Positions 43,978 to 52,537 of a stretch of 64,000 nt of DNA are shown one piece after another (position 1 is the stretch's first letter; each line of letters opens with the position of its first letter). Made by a program: the position numbers and the translations under genes. The stretch lies in the NCBI GenBank assembly GCA_030425925.1, contig JAUHZO010000006.1, forward strand, positions 124,001 to 188,000, in the 5' to 3' direction. This DNA comes from Alphaproteobacteria bacterium (GTDB lineage: Bacteria; Pseudomonadota; Alphaproteobacteria; Rhodobacterales; Rhodobacteraceae). Under the pieces are notes generated by a model. The model worked only from the letters and a program-made list of their open reading frames with translations. It searched no databases and had not been told where the DNA came from.

Positions 43978-44133
43978 GCCTTCTCTGCGGAGCCACCGTC
44001 GCAGGGCCGATGCGAGACCGGCGGGGCCGGGCGTCAAGGAGGCCGCAGGCCCCGCGCATGGCGCGGCTTGTCCTTGACGCCCGGGCGCGGCGGTCTCAGA
44101 CCGGACCGGCGAGGGTGGGTCTGCAGGGAAGGC
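43978..44133. repeat. Long imperfect inverted repeat (63-nt arms), relative of 739-908
   Basis: The left arm is 43978-44040 and the right arm 44071-44133, with a 30-nt loop. The inner 10 bp (GCGTCAAGGA and its complement) are perfect. The arms pair without gaps at 51 of 63 positions by my count. It starts 7 nt after the MAPEG stop. It shares outer-arm sequence (GGAGCCnCC and AAGGCGnCTTCT-type motifs) with the element at 739-908. Confidence 0.82.
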
Positions 44134-44200
44134 GTCTTCTCTGTGGTGAACCCGAGCGCCTCGACCGGCCTCCACCCCGCACCGCCGTCGCACATGCGCC

Positions 44201-44249
44201 CCGCCCTGGAGGCGGCGGGGTGGGCGGGTGGGCGCCGCCTCCAGGGCGG
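44201..44249. repeat. 17-bp perfect GC-rich inverted repeat
   Basis: CCGCCCTGGAGGCGGCG (44201-44217) pairs perfectly with its complement at 44233-44249 around a 15-nt G-rich loop. It lies 34 nt after the tag stop on the minus strand and may act as a terminator for tag. A T-run is lacking. Confidence 0.7.
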
Positions 44250-44282
44250 TCCCGCATTCTCCACCCCGGAAAAACGGCGGCC

Positions 44283-44954
44283 TCAGGCGTCGATGCCCTG
44301 CGCCAGCACCCGGCTGATCTCAGTCAATGTCCTGCCCGATTGCGCCTGCCAGGTGTTGAACGCGGCCTGCACCGCCGCCATTGCCCGGGCCGAGCTTGGT
44401 GCCTTGTCGATCACCCCTTCGGCCACCAGCCGCGCCACCACGTCCTTCGACAAGACGTACCCATCCTTGCCCATGGCGCGCAGCACATAGGCCCCGGTCG
44501 AGCCGCCCAGCCGCGCACCGTTCTTCTTCAGCCAGTCCAGCAGACCGGCGAAATCCTCGCCCGGCCAGTCGCCGATCCTGCGGCCAAAGGATCCGGCCCC
44601 GGCCGCGACCTCCTCGATGAACACCGCGTTCTGCTGCACCGCGCGGATCTTGGGCGCGCTGCGGATCACCCGCGTGTCGGCCAGAAGCGCGTCGAACCGG
44701 TCGTCGGACATCAGTGCGGTGCGCCCGATCGCGAAACCGTCGAACGCCTCCTCGATCCCCGGCCACTTGGTCTCGACCACCGTCCAGCTGATCCCGGCCT
44801 GAAAGATGCCGCGTGCCATGCGCGCCAGCCAGCGGTCATCGGGGATCGCCGCCAGGGCATCGGCGGACAAGGGGGCAGGGATGTCCGACAACACCACCGC
44901 CCGGCCGCCCTTGCGTTCTGCCGCGATCTCCAGAAGGTCGTCAAAGGACCGCAT
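44283..44954 (-). CDS. tag: DNA-3-methyladenine glycosylase I family protein
   Basis: 223 residues of the HhH-GPD Tag family. RSFDDLLEIAAERKGG opens it, GIFQAGISWTVVETKWPGIEEAFDGF is the core, and LMSDDRFDALLADTRVIR follows. The enzyme would remove 3-methyladenine from DNA. The zinc-binding Cys/His residues of E. coli Tag are not visible, as expected for the shorter alphaproteobacterial subgroup. The start at 44954 was chosen because the longer frame adds a Cys-containing leader. Confidence 0.83.
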   Translation of the reverse strand: MRSFDDLLEIAAERKGGRAVVLSDIPAPLSADALAAIPDDRWLARMARGIFQAGISWTVVETKWPGIEEAFDGFAIGRTALMSDDRFDALLADTRVIRSAPKIRAVQQNAVFIEEVAAGAGSFGRRIGDWPGEDFAGLLDWLKKNGARLGGSTGAYVLRAMGKDGYVLSKDVVARLVAEGVIDKAPSSARAMAAVQAAFNTWQAQSGRTLTEISRVLAQGIDA

Positions 44955-45086
44955 GATCACCCCTTTCCCGCACGGCACAGCCGCGCTGTCACAACTTCTG
45001 CGGCGACATGGCCCATCACCGGCTATGCAGCCGCCGCGTCCTCTTTATACTAGCCGCGCCGCACATGGCACAGAAAGCCCATTTCC

Positions 45087-46310
45087 ATGTCCCGAACCTC
45101 TGCCGCCGCGCCCGATCCTGCCAACATCACCGCGGCCGTCGTCGCAGGGTGCCTCGTCGCCTTTGTGGGCTTCGGATTTGCCGCCACCTTCGGCGTCTTC
45201 CTGCGGCCCATGTCGCAAGAACTGGGCTGGGGGCGCGAGGTGTTCTCGCTCTCCATGGCCGTGCAGGCGCTGTGCTGGGGCATCACGCAGCCGCTGGCGG
45301 GCATCGTCGCCGACAAGCGCGGCGCGGCCCGGGTGCTGGCCTTTGGCGCGGTTTTGTCGGCCCTGGGCTTTGCCCTGCGTGGCGGGGTGATCGACCCCAC
45401 GGTGTTTGTCGCCTCGGGCGTGCTGGTGGGGATCGGCACCGGGGCCTGTTCCTTTCCGGTGGTCATCGTGGCCCTGGGCAAGGTTGTCGCCCCCGAACGA
45501 CGCAGCTTCATCCTCGGGCTGGGCACGGCGGCGGCCTCGACCGGCATGTTTGTCGCGGCCCCGCTGGCCTCGCTGCTGATCGCCAGCTTCGGCTGGCAGA
45601 CCAGCATCCTTGTCATCGCCGCCTCGTTCCTGCTGATCCTGCCCATGCTGACCTTCATCGCCCGCGTGTCGCGCCCGACCGCCGCCGCCGGGCCGGGCGG
45701 CCAGGTCGGAGACGCCATCCGCACGGCCTTTGGCGACCGCGCCTATGTGCTTTTGTTCGCGGGCTTTTTCGTCTGCGGCTTTCACGTCTCGTTCATCCAG
45801 ACCCACCTGCCCGCCTATATCGCCGATCAGGGCCTCGCTCCGATCATTGCCGCCTGGTCGCTGGGGCTGATCGGCCTGTTCAACATCGCGGGCTCCTTTG
45901 CCTCGGGCTGGTCCGGGCAGGTCTATTCCAAGAAAAAGGTCCTTTCGGGGATCTACTTCGTGCGCGCCGTGGTGATCACGGGGTTTATCCTGATCCCGCT
46001 CTCCCCTGCCAGCGTGCTGGTCTTTTCCGCCCTGATGGGCGTGCTCTGGCTGTCCACCGTGCCGCTGACCACCGGGCTTGTGGCGCAGACCCAGGGGCTG
46101 CGGTTCCTGTCGACGCTGGCCGGGCTGGTGTTCTTCAGCCACCAGACCGGTGCCTTCATCGGCGCATGGCTGGGCGGGCGGCTGTATGACACCACCGGCA
46201 GCTATGACGCCATGTGGTGGGCCGCCATCGCGCTTGGCCTCCTGGCGACGCTTCTGCACCTGCCGATCCGGGAAACGCCGGGACCTCTCGCGCAGGCCGA
46301 GGCGCGGTAG
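45087..46310 (+). CDS. MFS transporter
   Basis: 407 residues with 12 hydrophobic segments. The N-terminal half shows FGVFLRPMSQELGWGREVFSLSMAVQ and the motif-A-like loop GIVADKRGAARVL. IQTHLPAYIADQGLAP and FFSHQTGAFIGAWLGGRLYD lie in the C-terminal half. This pattern resembles the MCT/oxalate-formate-type families; the substrate is unknown. It is divergent from tag, with 132 nt between starts. Confidence 0.92.
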   Translation: MSRTSAAAPDPANITAAVVAGCLVAFVGFGFAATFGVFLRPMSQELGWGREVFSLSMAVQALCWGITQPLAGIVADKRGAARVLAFGAVLSALGFALRGGVIDPTVFVASGVLVGIGTGACSFPVVIVALGKVVAPERRSFILGLGTAAASTGMFVAAPLASLLIASFGWQTSILVIAASFLLILPMLTFIARVSRPTAAAGPGGQVGDAIRTAFGDRAYVLLFAGFFVCGFHVSFIQTHLPAYIADQGLAPIIAAWSLGLIGLFNIAGSFASGWSGQVYSKKKVLSGIYFVRAVVITGFILIPLSPASVLVFSALMGVLWLSTVPLTTGLVAQTQGLRFLSTLAGLVFFSHQTGAFIGAWLGGRLYDTTGSYDAMWWAAIALGLLATLLHLPIRETPGPLAQAEAR

Positions 46311-46425
46311 CCCCGTGCCGCGGTGCAGCGCTTGACTTGCAGGGCCTGCCCCGGCACAACGCCTTCACAAACATAACCCGCAACCGGGCGTTCCGTGGGC
46401 GCCAAACCGACGAGGAGATCGGCCG

Positions 46426-48372
46426 ATGGCCCGAGTTTCCCTGACCTTCCCCGATGGCTCCGTGCGCGATTTCGACAAGGGTGTGACCCCTGCCGCCGTC
46501 GCCGAGAGCATCTCCAAATCCCTGGCGAAAAAGGCGATTTCGGCGCATGTCGACGGTCGGCACTGGGATCTGCAATGGCCCATCGAAGCCGATGCCCAGA
46601 TCGCCATCAACACCATGGCCGATGACGGCCCGGCGCTGGAACTGGTGCGCCACGATCTGGCCCATATCATGGCGCGCGCCGTGCAGGAAATCTGGCCCGA
46701 TGTGCGCGTCACCATCGGCCCGGTGATCGACAACGGCTGGTACTACGATTTCGACCGCCGCGAGCCGTTCACGCCCGAGGATCTGGGCGAGATCGAAAAG
46801 AAGATGAAAGAGATCATCAACCGCCGCGATCCGGTCACCACCGAGGTCTGGGAGCGCGCGCGGGCGATCAAGTATTACGAGGCCAACAACGAACCCTACA
46901 AGGTCGAACTGATCGAGGCCATTCCCGGCAACGAGCCGATCCGCATGTACTGGCACGGCCACTGGCAGGATCTGTGTCGCGGCCCGCACCTGCAGCACAC
47001 CGGCCAGGTGCCCGCCGACGGCTTCAAGCTGATGAGCGTCGCCGGGGCCTATTGGCGCGGCGACAGCACCCGCCCGATGCTGCAACGCATCTACGGCGCA
47101 GCATTCCGGAACAAGGAAGACCTGCGCAAATACCTGAACTTCCTCGAAGAGGCAGAAAAGCGCGACCACCGCCGCCTGGGCCGCGAGATGGACCTCTTCC
47201 ACATGCAGGAAGAAGCCCCGGGCCAGATCTTCTGGCACCCCAACGGCTGGACCGTCTACACCCAGTTGCAGGACTATATGCGCCGCCAGCAGCGCAAGGG
47301 CGGCTATGTGGAGGTGAACACGCCTCAGGTGGTGGACCGCAAGCTGTGGGAACAGTCGGGCCACTGGGACAAGTATCAGGAGAACATGTTCATCGTCGAG
47401 GTGGACGAGGAGCACGCGCGCGAAAAGGCGGTCAACGCGCTCAAACCGATGAATTGTCCCTGTCACGTCCAGATCTTTAACCAGGGATTAAAGTCTTACC
47501 GCGATCTTCCCCTGCGCATGGCCGAATTCGGATCCTGTGCAAGATATGAACCAAGCGGCGCGTTGCACGGTATAATGCGTGTCCGCGGGTTCACGCAGGA
47601 CGATGGGCACATCTTTTGCAGAGAGGACCAGATCGAAGATGAAACCAAACGCTTTATCGACTTTCTCGGCACCATCTACCGCGACCTCGGCTTCCCGGAG
47701 TTCAAGATCAAGTTCTCGGATCGCCCCGATGTCCGCGCCGGATCGGACGAGGTCTGGGACCGCGCCGAAAAAGCCCTCCGCGATGCCACGCTTGCCGCGG
47801 GTTGCGAGTTCGAGCTGAACCCTGGCGAAGGCGCGTTCTACGGCCCCAAGCTGGAATTCGTCCTGACCGACGCCATCGGCCGGGACTGGCAGTGCGGCAC
47901 CCATCAGGTGGACTTCGTGCTGCCCGAACGGCTTGGGGCCAGCTATATCGGGTCGGACGGGGAAAAGCACCGGCCCGTCATGCTGCACCGGGCGACGCTG
48001 GGCTCTTTCGAGCGCTTCATCGGAATCCTGATCGAGGAACATGCCGGCAAGCTGCCCTTCTGGCTGGCCCCTCGGCAGGTGGTCGTGGCCTCGATCACGT
48101 CCGAGGCCGACCCCTACGTGGCCGAAGTGGTGGCCGCGCTGGTCAAGACCGGCGTGCGGGCCGAAACGGACGTGCGCAACGAGAAGATCAACTACAAGGT
48201 TCGCGAACATTCGGTGGGCAAGGTCCCGGTAATCCTGGCCGTCGGCCACCGCGAGGTCGAGGAGCGGACGGTGAGCGTGCGGCGGCTGGGCGAGAAGCAG
48301 ACATCCGTTACATCTCTGACAGAGATCGTGAGCGAGTTGTCCAAAGCTGCGACGCCGCCCGACCTTCTGTAA
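46426..48372 (+). CDS. thrS: Threonine-tRNA ligase
   Basis: 648 residues: TGS domain (about 1-60), editing domain with [10 protein letters not shown] and the later HxxxH-like zinc/editing residues, class II catalytic core (NCPCHVQIF with the zinc Cys, [20 protein letters not shown] motif 2, [19 protein letters not shown] motif 3), and the anticodon-binding C-terminus. Codons in about 47450-47660 are unusually A/T-rich for the gene (TTA, AGA, ATA appear), covering the zinc and motif 2 region. A GAGGAGAT site precedes the ATG. A terminator follows. Confidence 0.98.
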   Translation: MARVSLTFPDGSVRDFDKGVTPAAVAESISKSLAKKAISAHVDGRHWDLQWPIEADAQIAINTMADDGPALELVRHDLAHIMARAVQEIWPDVRVTIGPVIDNGWYYDFDRREPFTPEDLGEIEKKMKEIINRRDPVTTEVWERARAIKYYEANNEPYKVELIEAIPGNEPIRMYWHGHWQDLCRGPHLQHTGQVPADGFKLMSVAGAYWRGDSTRPMLQRIYGAAFRNKEDLRKYLNFLEEAEKRDHRRLGREMDLFHMQEEAPGQIFWHPNGWTVYTQLQDYMRRQQRKGGYVEVNTPQVVDRKLWEQSGHWDKYQENMFIVEVDEEHAREKAVNALKPMNCPCHVQIFNQGLKSYRDLPLRMAEFGSCARYEPSGALHGIMRVRGFTQDDGHIFCREDQIEDETKRFIDFLGTIYRDLGFPEFKIKFSDRPDVRAGSDEVWDRAEKALRDATLAAGCEFELNPGEGAFYGPKLEFVLTDAIGRDWQCGTHQVDFVLPERLGASYIGSDGEKHRPVMLHRATLGSFERFIGILIEEHAGKLPFWLAPRQVVVASITSEADPYVAEVVAALVKTGVRAETDVRNEKINYKVREHSVGKVPVILAVGHREVEERTVSVRRLGEKQTSVTSLTEIVSELSKAATPPDLL

Positions 48373-48396
48373 CAATCCTGCGCGAAACCCCGGTGA

Positions 48397-48427
48397 AAAG
48401 GCCCCGTTTGTTGCGGGGCCTTTTGCG
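48397..48427 (+). terminator. Rho-independent terminator after thrS
   Basis: AAAAGGCCCC and GGGGCCTTTT form a perfect 10-bp stem around a GTTTGTTGC loop, 25 nt after the thrS stop; the stem's own TTTT supplies the U-tract. Confidence 0.93.
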
Positions 48428-48615
48428 ATTCTGCCAAGGATTCCGGGCTTTCTGCACCTGCACAATTTCACGCATCTCGCACAGGGCCTGACGGCTCCGT
48501 GATTGACGCGCCCGTGAGTGGCTCTGCTGCGTGGTCCGCGGCACTGTGTCGGTGCCGACGGGGCGTATCCCTAACCGCCCGCTTCGACGCACAGACAACT
48601 CTGAAAGGACATCAG

Positions 48616-48915
48616 ATGAACAAGACCCTCACCACCGCCGCACTGGTTGGCGCCATCGCCGCTTCGTTCACCGCAACGGGCGTTGTCGCTCAGGAAAAGG
48701 AAAAGTGCTTCGGCGTTTCGCTGGCTGGCGAAAACGATTGCGCCGCCGGCCCCGGCACCACCTGCGCCGGCACCTCGACCGTCGACTACCAGGGCAACGC
48801 CTGGACCCTCGTCGACGCCGGCACCTGTGCCGAGATCGAACTGCCCGCGATGGCAGACGGCACCGCGCGCATGGGCTCGCTGGAAGAGCTGGACCGCGAC
48901 CTGCCGCAGTCGTAA
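48616..48915 (+). CDS. bufA: Bufferin-type RiPP precursor (DUF2282)
   Basis: 99 residues: an N-terminal Sec signal ([20 protein letters not shown], cleavage likely near residue 25) and a mature peptide with four cysteines (C31, C42, C50, C71) in the DUF2282 pattern (KCFGVSL, NDCAAG, TTCAGT, GTCAEI). In Caulobacter, such precursors are converted by an MNIO enzyme into exported copper-binding bufferins, with cysteine thiol groups modified to thiooxazole-like heterocycles. The MNIO gene follows downstream. An AAAGGA site precedes the ATG. Product assignment is by family; copper response is inference. Confidence 0.88.
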   Translation: MNKTLTTAALVGAIAASFTATGVVAQEKEKCFGVSLAGENDCAAGPGTTCAGTSTVDYQGNAWTLVDAGTCAEIELPAMADGTARMGSLEELDRDLPQS

Positions 48916-48935
48916 GCGCCACGCGTCACGATCTG

Positions 48936-48963
48936 GTAGGATGGGTGATATCACCCATCCTAC
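48936..48963. repeat. 28-bp perfect palindrome between bufA and bufB
   Basis: GTAGGATGGGTGAT (48936-48949) is followed directly by its exact reverse complement (48950-48963). It lies 21 nt after the precursor stop and 21 nt before the MNIO start codon. Similar palindromes recur in Rhodobacteraceae genomes to my recollection. As RNA it would form a stem that could reduce read-through, giving more precursor than enzyme. Confidence 0.85.
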
Positions 48964-48984
48964 ACCACGTTTCGAAGGCCTCTC

Positions 48985-49833
48985 ATGTACGACCAGACGA
49001 ACGCCCTGCCCCCGCTGCCCGGTGTCGGCTACAAGCCGCAGCATTTCATCGCCCTGATGGCGGATCCCGCGCCGGTGGGCTGGCTGGAAATCCATGCCGA
49101 GAACTACATGGGCGACGGCGGACGCCCGCTGGCGCAGTTGCGCGCTCTGGCCGAGCGGTTCCCGATCTCGGTCCATGGCGTTGGCCTGTCGATCGGCGGC
49201 GAGGGCCGTCTCGATCCCGACCACCTGGCGCGGCTGAAACATCTGGTCGGCTGGCTGAACCCGGCTAGCTTTTCCGAACACCTCGCCTGGTCCACCCACG
49301 ACAGCCATTTCCTGAACGACCTGCTGCCCCTGCCCTATACCGACGCCACGCTGACCCGCGTGGCCGACCATATCGACGAGGTGCACGAGGTGCTGGGCCG
49401 CCGGATGCTGCTGGAAAACCCGTCCAGCTACCTCGCCTTTGCCGAAAGCACCTGGTCCGAGACCGATTTCCTGCGCGAAGTCGCGCGGCGCACGGGCTGC
49501 GGCCTGCTGCTTGACGTCAACAACGTCTTTGTCTCCGCCACCAATCTCGGCTACGCGCCACAAGCCTATATCGCCGACTACCCGCTTGAGCTGGTTGGGG
49601 AAATCCACCTTGCCGGGCATGACGAGGACCAGGACGACCACGGCCTGCCCCTGCTGATCGACAGCCATGGAAGCGAAGTGGCCGACCCGGTCTGGGCGCT
49701 GCTCGATCTCACGCTGGACCAAGCGGGCGCGCGGCCGCTGCTGGTCGAATGGGACACCGACGTTCCCGACTGGCCGGTGCTGGCCGAAGAGGCCCGCCGC
49801 GCCGATCGGGCGCTGGCCCGGATCGCGGCATGA
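48985..49833 (+). CDS. bufB: Bufferin maturation MNIO enzyme (DUF692)
   Basis: 282 residues, a multinuclear non-heme iron oxidative enzyme (MNIO, DUF692, TIM-barrel). His/Asp/Glu iron-ligand segments are visible: WLEIHAENYMG, VHGVGLSIGG, FSEHLAWSTH, LLENPSSYL, LLDVNNVF and GEIHLAGHDEDQ. It would oxidatively remodel cysteines of the precursor encoded just upstream. Its stop overlaps the DUF2063 gene by 4 nt (ATGA), its usual partner. Confidence 0.92.
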   Translation: MYDQTNALPPLPGVGYKPQHFIALMADPAPVGWLEIHAENYMGDGGRPLAQLRALAERFPISVHGVGLSIGGEGRLDPDHLARLKHLVGWLNPASFSEHLAWSTHDSHFLNDLLPLPYTDATLTRVADHIDEVHEVLGRRMLLENPSSYLAFAESTWSETDFLREVARRTGCGLLLDVNNVFVSATNLGYAPQAYIADYPLELVGEIHLAGHDEDQDDHGLPLLIDSHGSEVADPVWALLDLTLDQAGARPLLVEWDTDVPDWPVLAEEARRADRALARIAA

Positions 49834-50573
49834 GCGCGGTCAGCCAGGACAGCTTTCGCGCGGCGCTGCTGGACGCAAGCCGGCCGGTGCCCGACGGGCT
49901 GCTGGACGGCGCGGGCCGTCCGGCGGGCCGGCGCTATGCCGTCTACCGCAACAACGTGGCCGTCAGCCTGCGCGAGGCGCTGGCCACCGGCTTTCCTGCC
50001 ATCGCAAAGCTGCTGGGGGACGAGAACTTTGCCCACGTCGCCGGGCTTTACCTGCGGCAGGAGCAACCCGGTTCCCCCCTGATGATGATGTATGGCACAG
50101 GCTTTCCCGACTTCCTCGCCGGGTTCGAGCCGCTTGGCCACCTTGGTTACCTTGCGGACGTGGCGCGACTGGAACTGGCCATGCGCCGGGCCTACCATGC
50201 CGCCGACGCGGCCCCCTTGGACCCCGCGCGCCTTCAGGCGCTGGACGACGACACCCTGCGCGCGGCACGCTTCACCCTGTCCCCCGCCGTGCAGGTGCTG
50301 CGGTCTCCCTGGCCGGTGCTCGATGTTTACCGCTACACCCTCACCCCCGGCAGCCCCAAGCCGCAGGCCACGGCACAGCACGTGCTGATCGCCCGGCCCG
50401 GGTTCGATCCCGAACCGCACCTGCTGCCCCCGGGCGGAGCGGCGTTCGTCGCCGCCCTGATGGACGGCGCGCCCTTCGGCACCGCCCTGCAGGCCGCCGG
50501 TGAGACCTTCGACCTGCCCGCGACGCTGGGCCTCTTGCTGCAAACCGGTGCTCTGACCGATCTGACCCACTGA
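49830..50573 (+). CDS. bufC: DUF2063 partner protein (BufC-type, RiPP recognition)
   Basis: 247 residues. The N-terminal DUF2063 part carries the RYAVYRNNVAVSLREALATG and FPAIAKLLGDENF motifs. The C-terminal half (LDVYRYTLTPGSPKPQATAQ onward) resembles the wHTH/RRE-like domain that binds the precursor for the MNIO enzyme. It starts inside the MNIO gene's stop (ATGA). In Caulobacter this protein partners BufB. Confidence 0.9.
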   Translation: MSAVSQDSFRAALLDASRPVPDGLLDGAGRPAGRRYAVYRNNVAVSLREALATGFPAIAKLLGDENFAHVAGLYLRQEQPGSPLMMMYGTGFPDFLAGFEPLGHLGYLADVARLELAMRRAYHAADAAPLDPARLQALDDDTLRAARFTLSPAVQVLRSPWPVLDVYRYTLTPGSPKPQATAQHVLIARPGFDPEPHLLPPGGAAFVAALMDGAPFGTALQAAGETFDLPATLGLLLQTGALTDLTH

Positions 50574-50586
50574 AAGGACCCGCCCA

Positions 50587-51159
50587 ATGGACCGCCTCAT
50601 CGCGCTGCACAACGCCGTTTTCCACCAGGTCGAACGCCTGGGCAACGGGCTGTTGCCGCTGCTCAGCCGCTTTGTCTTTGCCGCCACGCTGCTGGTCTAT
50701 TTCTGGAACGCCGGCCTGCAGAAGCTGGGCGACGGCATTTTTGGCATCTTCAAGGTGACCGCCGGCGGCTTCGGCCAGATCTATCCCAAGCAGGCCGAGG
50801 CGGTGCTCTGGGATGTCAGCCAGATGACACTGGTGCAGAAGGTCGTCGTGCTGGCAGGCACCTGGGCCGAGTTCATCCTGCCCGCGCTGATCGTGCTGGG
50901 GCTGCTGACGCGGCTGGCCGCGCTGGGGATGATCGGCTTTGTCGTGGTGCAGAGCCTGACAGACCTATACGGCCATGGCGGCATCCAGCACGCCGAAACG
51001 CTGGGCGCCTGGTTCGACAAGGTGCCCGACAGCGCGATCCTCGATCAGCGCGCGTTCTGGGTGCTTTTGCTGGTGGTGCTGGTGGTCAAGGGGGCCGGGG
51101 CCCTGTCGCTCGACCGCCTGCTGCAGCCCCAGGGGCTGGGGCGCACGGCCACGGCATAA
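50587..51159 (+). CDS. DoxX-family membrane protein of the bufferin operon
   Basis: 190 residues with four hydrophobic segments and the DoxX pattern (RFVFAATLLVYFWNAGLQKL, AEFILPALIVLGLLTRLAAL). DoxX proteins are small membrane partners of redox systems. It lies 13 nt after the DUF2063 gene, where such genes are common in bufferin clusters. Its exact role is unknown; export or electron transfer is speculative. Confidence 0.87.
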   Translation: MDRLIALHNAVFHQVERLGNGLLPLLSRFVFAATLLVYFWNAGLQKLGDGIFGIFKVTAGGFGQIYPKQAEAVLWDVSQMTLVQKVVVLAGTWAEFILPALIVLGLLTRLAALGMIGFVVVQSLTDLYGHGGIQHAETLGAWFDKVPDSAILDQRAFWVLLLVVLVVKGAGALSLDRLLQPQGLGRTATA

Positions 51160-51213
51160 GACCCGGGTCCGGTCCTCGGACCGCGCTCGGACTTTGCCGA
51201 CAGCACCCCCGCA

Positions 51214-51275
51214 GTCCCGGACCCGATCCGGGACCTCCACCTTGCCACGGGAGGTCCCGGATCAAGTCCGGGACC
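51214..51275. repeat. Pair of REP-like palindromes (BIME-like)
   Basis: GTCCCGGA/TCCGGGAC at 51214-51221 and 51227-51234, and GGTCCCGGA/TCCGGGACC at 51253-51261 and 51267-51275. The two are inverted copies of each other (loop CCCGA against TCAAG), as in REP pairs. They sit between the convergent DoxX and oxidoreductase genes. Confidence 0.8.
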
Positions 51276-51318
51276 CCGCCTCAAACGGCCATCAGCGCCG
51301 CGCCGGAGCCCCACGTGG

Positions 51319-52476
51319 TTAGCGGAACATCGGCGGGCGCGCGTCCACCCAGGCCCCCTCGGCCTTGCCGCTTTCCGCCACCGCAAAGACCGCCGCCATC
51401 GAGCGCAGCCCGTCCTCGGCCCGCGGAAAGAGATCGGCCGCCGGGTCCATGGCGCGCCCTTCCTTCCGGGCGCGGATCGCTTCGGCCAGATCGCTGTAGA
51501 TATTGGCAAAGGCCAGCGGCATCCCCTCGGCATGGCCCACCGTCACCCGGCTGGTGCGGTCGGCCTCGGGCGACAGCCCGCCCTCGCCGCGTTCGATCAC
51601 CTGCAGCCTTTCGCCCAGCGGCATCCAGTAAAGCTGGTTCGGCTGCTCCTGCGCCCAGCGCAACCCGCCCTTTTCGCCAAAGACGTGCAAGCTCAGCCCA
51701 TGCTGACGGCCCAGAGCGATGGACGAGGTCCACAGCCGCCCGACCGTGCCGCCGTCAAAGCGCAGGTTGACCATCGCGTCGTCTTCCAGCTCGCGGCTTT
51801 CGATGCAGGACACCGTGTCGGCCGACAGCCGTGTCACCTCCTGCCCGATCACGAAAGACGCCATGTGCAGCGCGTGGATGCCGCAATCGGCGAACTGCGC
51901 CGAGACACCCGCCTGCGCCGGATCATAGCGCCAGCGCACGCGCGGATTGTCGGCATCCGCAGCATCGGCATGGTGGCCATGGGTGAACTCGGCCTTCACC
52001 AGCCGGATGCGGCCCAGATCGCCACGCGCCACCATCGCCTTCATGTGCCGCACGAGGCTGTAGCCGGAATAGCCGTAATTCACGGCACAGATCTGCCCGG
52101 TCTCCTGCGCGATGCGGACGATCTCTTCGCCCTCCTCGACGGTCATGGTCATGGGCTTCTCGCACAGCACGTGAAAGCCCGCCTGCAGAAAGCCGCGGGT
52201 GATCTCGAAATGGGTGGCGTTGGGCGTGGCCACCGTCACCAGGTCCACGCGGTCGTCGCGGGCGCTTTCGCCTTCCAGCATCTCGCGCCAGTCGCCATAG
52301 GCGCGGTCGGCCGCGACGCCGAGCGATTGCGCATAGGCGCGCCCCGCCTCGGGGCGGTGATCCAGCGCGCCGGCAACAAAATCGAACGCCCCGTCCAGCC
52401 GCGCGCCCAGCCGGTGCGCCGGTCCGATCTGGCTGCCTTCGCCGCCGCCGATAAGTCCCCAGTTGAGTCGTGCCAT
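51319..52476 (-). CDS. Gfo/Idh/MocA-family oxidoreductase
   Basis: 385 residues with an N-terminal Rossmann fold (NWGLIGGGEGSQIG) and the conserved VLCEKPMTMTVEEGE motif with the catalytic Lys. The HTGHHADA-like segment (FTHGHHADAADADNPRVRW) is unusual. The family oxidises sugars, polyols or amino-sugars with NAD(P). Substrate unknown. A close relative lies 61 nt upstream on the same strand (52538-53638). The start at 52476 has AGGGAGG just upstream. Confidence 0.88.
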   Translation of the reverse strand: MARLNWGLIGGGEGSQIGPAHRLGARLDGAFDFVAGALDHRPEAGRAYAQSLGVAADRAYGDWREMLEGESARDDRVDLVTVATPNATHFEITRGFLQAGFHVLCEKPMTMTVEEGEEIVRIAQETGQICAVNYGYSGYSLVRHMKAMVARGDLGRIRLVKAEFTHGHHADAADADNPRVRWRYDPAQAGVSAQFADCGIHALHMASFVIGQEVTRLSADTVSCIESRELEDDAMVNLRFDGGTVGRLWTSSIALGRQHGLSLHVFGEKGGLRWAQEQPNQLYWMPLGERLQVIERGEGGLSPEADRTSRVTVGHAEGMPLAFANIYSDLAEAIRARKEGRAMDPAADLFPRAEDGLRSMAAVFAVAESGKAEGAWVDARPPMFR

Positions 52477-52537
52477 GGCGTCCTCCCTGCCCTTGTCGCG
52501 CGGTGGCTTGCGCCGCCCTGCCCGTCCGGTCAAGCCC

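Larger units (their letters stand above)
43971..44282. other. Gene-free convergent region dominated by inverted repeats
   Basis: The space between the MAPEG stop and the tag stop holds no credible gene. It is filled by a long imperfect inverted repeat at 43978-44133 and a 17-bp perfect GC-rich inverted repeat at 44201-44249, both listed separately. Confidence 0.7.
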
